Of a DNA stretch of 64,000 nt, positions 63,602 through 64,000 are shown one piece after another. The stretch's first letter is position 1. Each line of letters starts with the position of its first letter. Both the position numbers and the translations under genes were made by a program. Source of the DNA: Cycloclasticus sp. (GTDB taxonomy: Bacteria; Pseudomonadota; Gammaproteobacteria; Methylococcales; Cycloclasticaceae); NCBI GenBank assembly GCA_002700385.1, contig PADC01000005.1:62001-126000 (forward strand), written 5' to 3'. The notes under the pieces were generated by a model. That model saw only the letters and a program-made list of their open reading frames with translations. It had not been told where the DNA came from and did no database searches.

Positions 63602-64000
63602 ATGAGCAATAAAATCACCCGCGCTTTGATTAGCGTTTCAGACAAAACAGGCATTATCGAATTTTGCCAACAACTCAATGAATTAAATATTGAGATTATT
63701 TCAACCGGCGGCACGGCTAAATTGCTTCAAGAAAACAACCTACCTGTTATCGAAATGAGTGATTACACAGGTTTTCCTGAAATAATGGATGGACGTGTAA
63801 AAACTTTGCACCCTAAAGTTCATGGCGGTATTTTAGCTCGCCGAGATATTGATCAACACACGATGAAAGAGAACGACATTCAACCCATTGATCTGGTTGT
63901 TGTTAATCTTTACCCGTTCCAACAAACGGTAGCCAACCCCGACTGCCATCTTGCCACCGCCATAGAAAACATTGATATTGGCGGCCCCACCATGATTCGT
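63602..64000 (+). CDS. purH: Bifunctional AICAR transformylase/IMP cyclohydrolase PurH (5' part)
   Basis: The ATG at 63602 opens a frame that runs to the window edge (133 codons visible of an expected 520 or so). The N-terminal IMP cyclohydrolase domain is recognisable: [55 protein letters not shown], and [10 protein letters not shown] at the cut end. PurH makes the last two steps of IMP synthesis. Confidence 0.96.
   Translation, partial: MSNKITRALISVSDKTGIIEFCQQLNELNIEIISTGGTAKLLQENNLPVIEMSDYTGFPEIMDGRVKTLHPKVHGGILARRDIDQHTMKENDIQPIDLVVVNLYPFQQTVANPDCHLATAIENIDIGGPTMIR

Overview
The window is a dense, moderately AT-rich stretch of bacterial chromosome holding about 73 protein genes, with almost no long non-coding gaps. 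Gene order and protein signatures point to a gammaproteobacterium: ftsY-ftsE-ftsX-rpoH, prmA-dusB-fis-purH, gmk-rpoZ-spoT, bioB-F-H-C-D divergent from comF, rdgB-hemW, aroQ-accB-accC. The aromatic meta-cleavage genes, aa3-type oxidase and phasin suggest a marine hydrocarbon degrader of the Cycloclasticus type. That placement is inference from gene content; no 16S rRNA is present. I saw no rRNA, tRNA, CRISPR, insertion sequence or prophage.

Layout. 1-6.4 kb: a minus-strand catabolic block (hyuA-like gene, epoxide-hydrolase-fold protein, meta-cleavage hydrolase, hydratase, HpaI-type aldolase) ending in a strong terminator, then a DMT permease. 6.5-11.2 kb: a Gld-like ABC operon (ATPase, permease, GldG, DUF4340) running into mutM. 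11.3-13.6 kb: a compact operon of two paralogous DUF1538 membrane proteins, a PII-like protein and a double-CBS protein. 13.9-19.6 kb: ggt, ferredoxin, coaD, rsmD and an M16 protease pair. 19.6-23.2 kb: ftsY-E-X and rpoH. 23.2-31.1 kb: cytochrome c oxidase structural and assembly genes. 31.3-36.6 kb: biotin synthesis and comF. 36.6-44.6 kb: ubiA, ubiC, recG, ridA, spoT, rpoZ, gmk, yicC. 44.7-49.3 kb: a Ser/Thr kinase, rph, rdgB, hemW, pyrE and an unknown gene. 49.5-53.9 kb: a polyferredoxin, moaA and a three-gene ABC importer. 54-58 kb: phasin, IsdG-like monooxygenase, fxsA, dsbD and a TlpA-like protein. 58.3-64 kb: aroQ, accB, accC, prmA, a DUF3426 protein, dusB, fis and the 5' part of purH.

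How genes work together. The hydrolase, hydratase and aldolase make a complete lower meta pathway from a ring-cleavage product to pyruvate and an aldehyde. The oxidase genes form two units: ctaC-ctaD-small ORF-ctaE, and surf1-SCO-like-ctaA-ctaB-protease. The copper chaperone gene ctaG (cox11) and a canonical SCO gene are absent; a SCO-like protein with CxxxC but apparently without the copper-ligand histidine is present. The bio genes are translationally coupled. Predicted regulatory sites include a perfect 7-1-7 Fur box upstream of moaA, a double TGC-N3-GCA dyad on the phasin promoter that resembles a PhaR operator, and a palindrome centred on the -10 box of rpoZ.

The best candidate for an undescribed system is the DUF1538-DUF1538-PII-CBS operon. 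It looks like a two-subunit membrane transporter or channel with two dedicated adenine-nucleotide-sensing partners.
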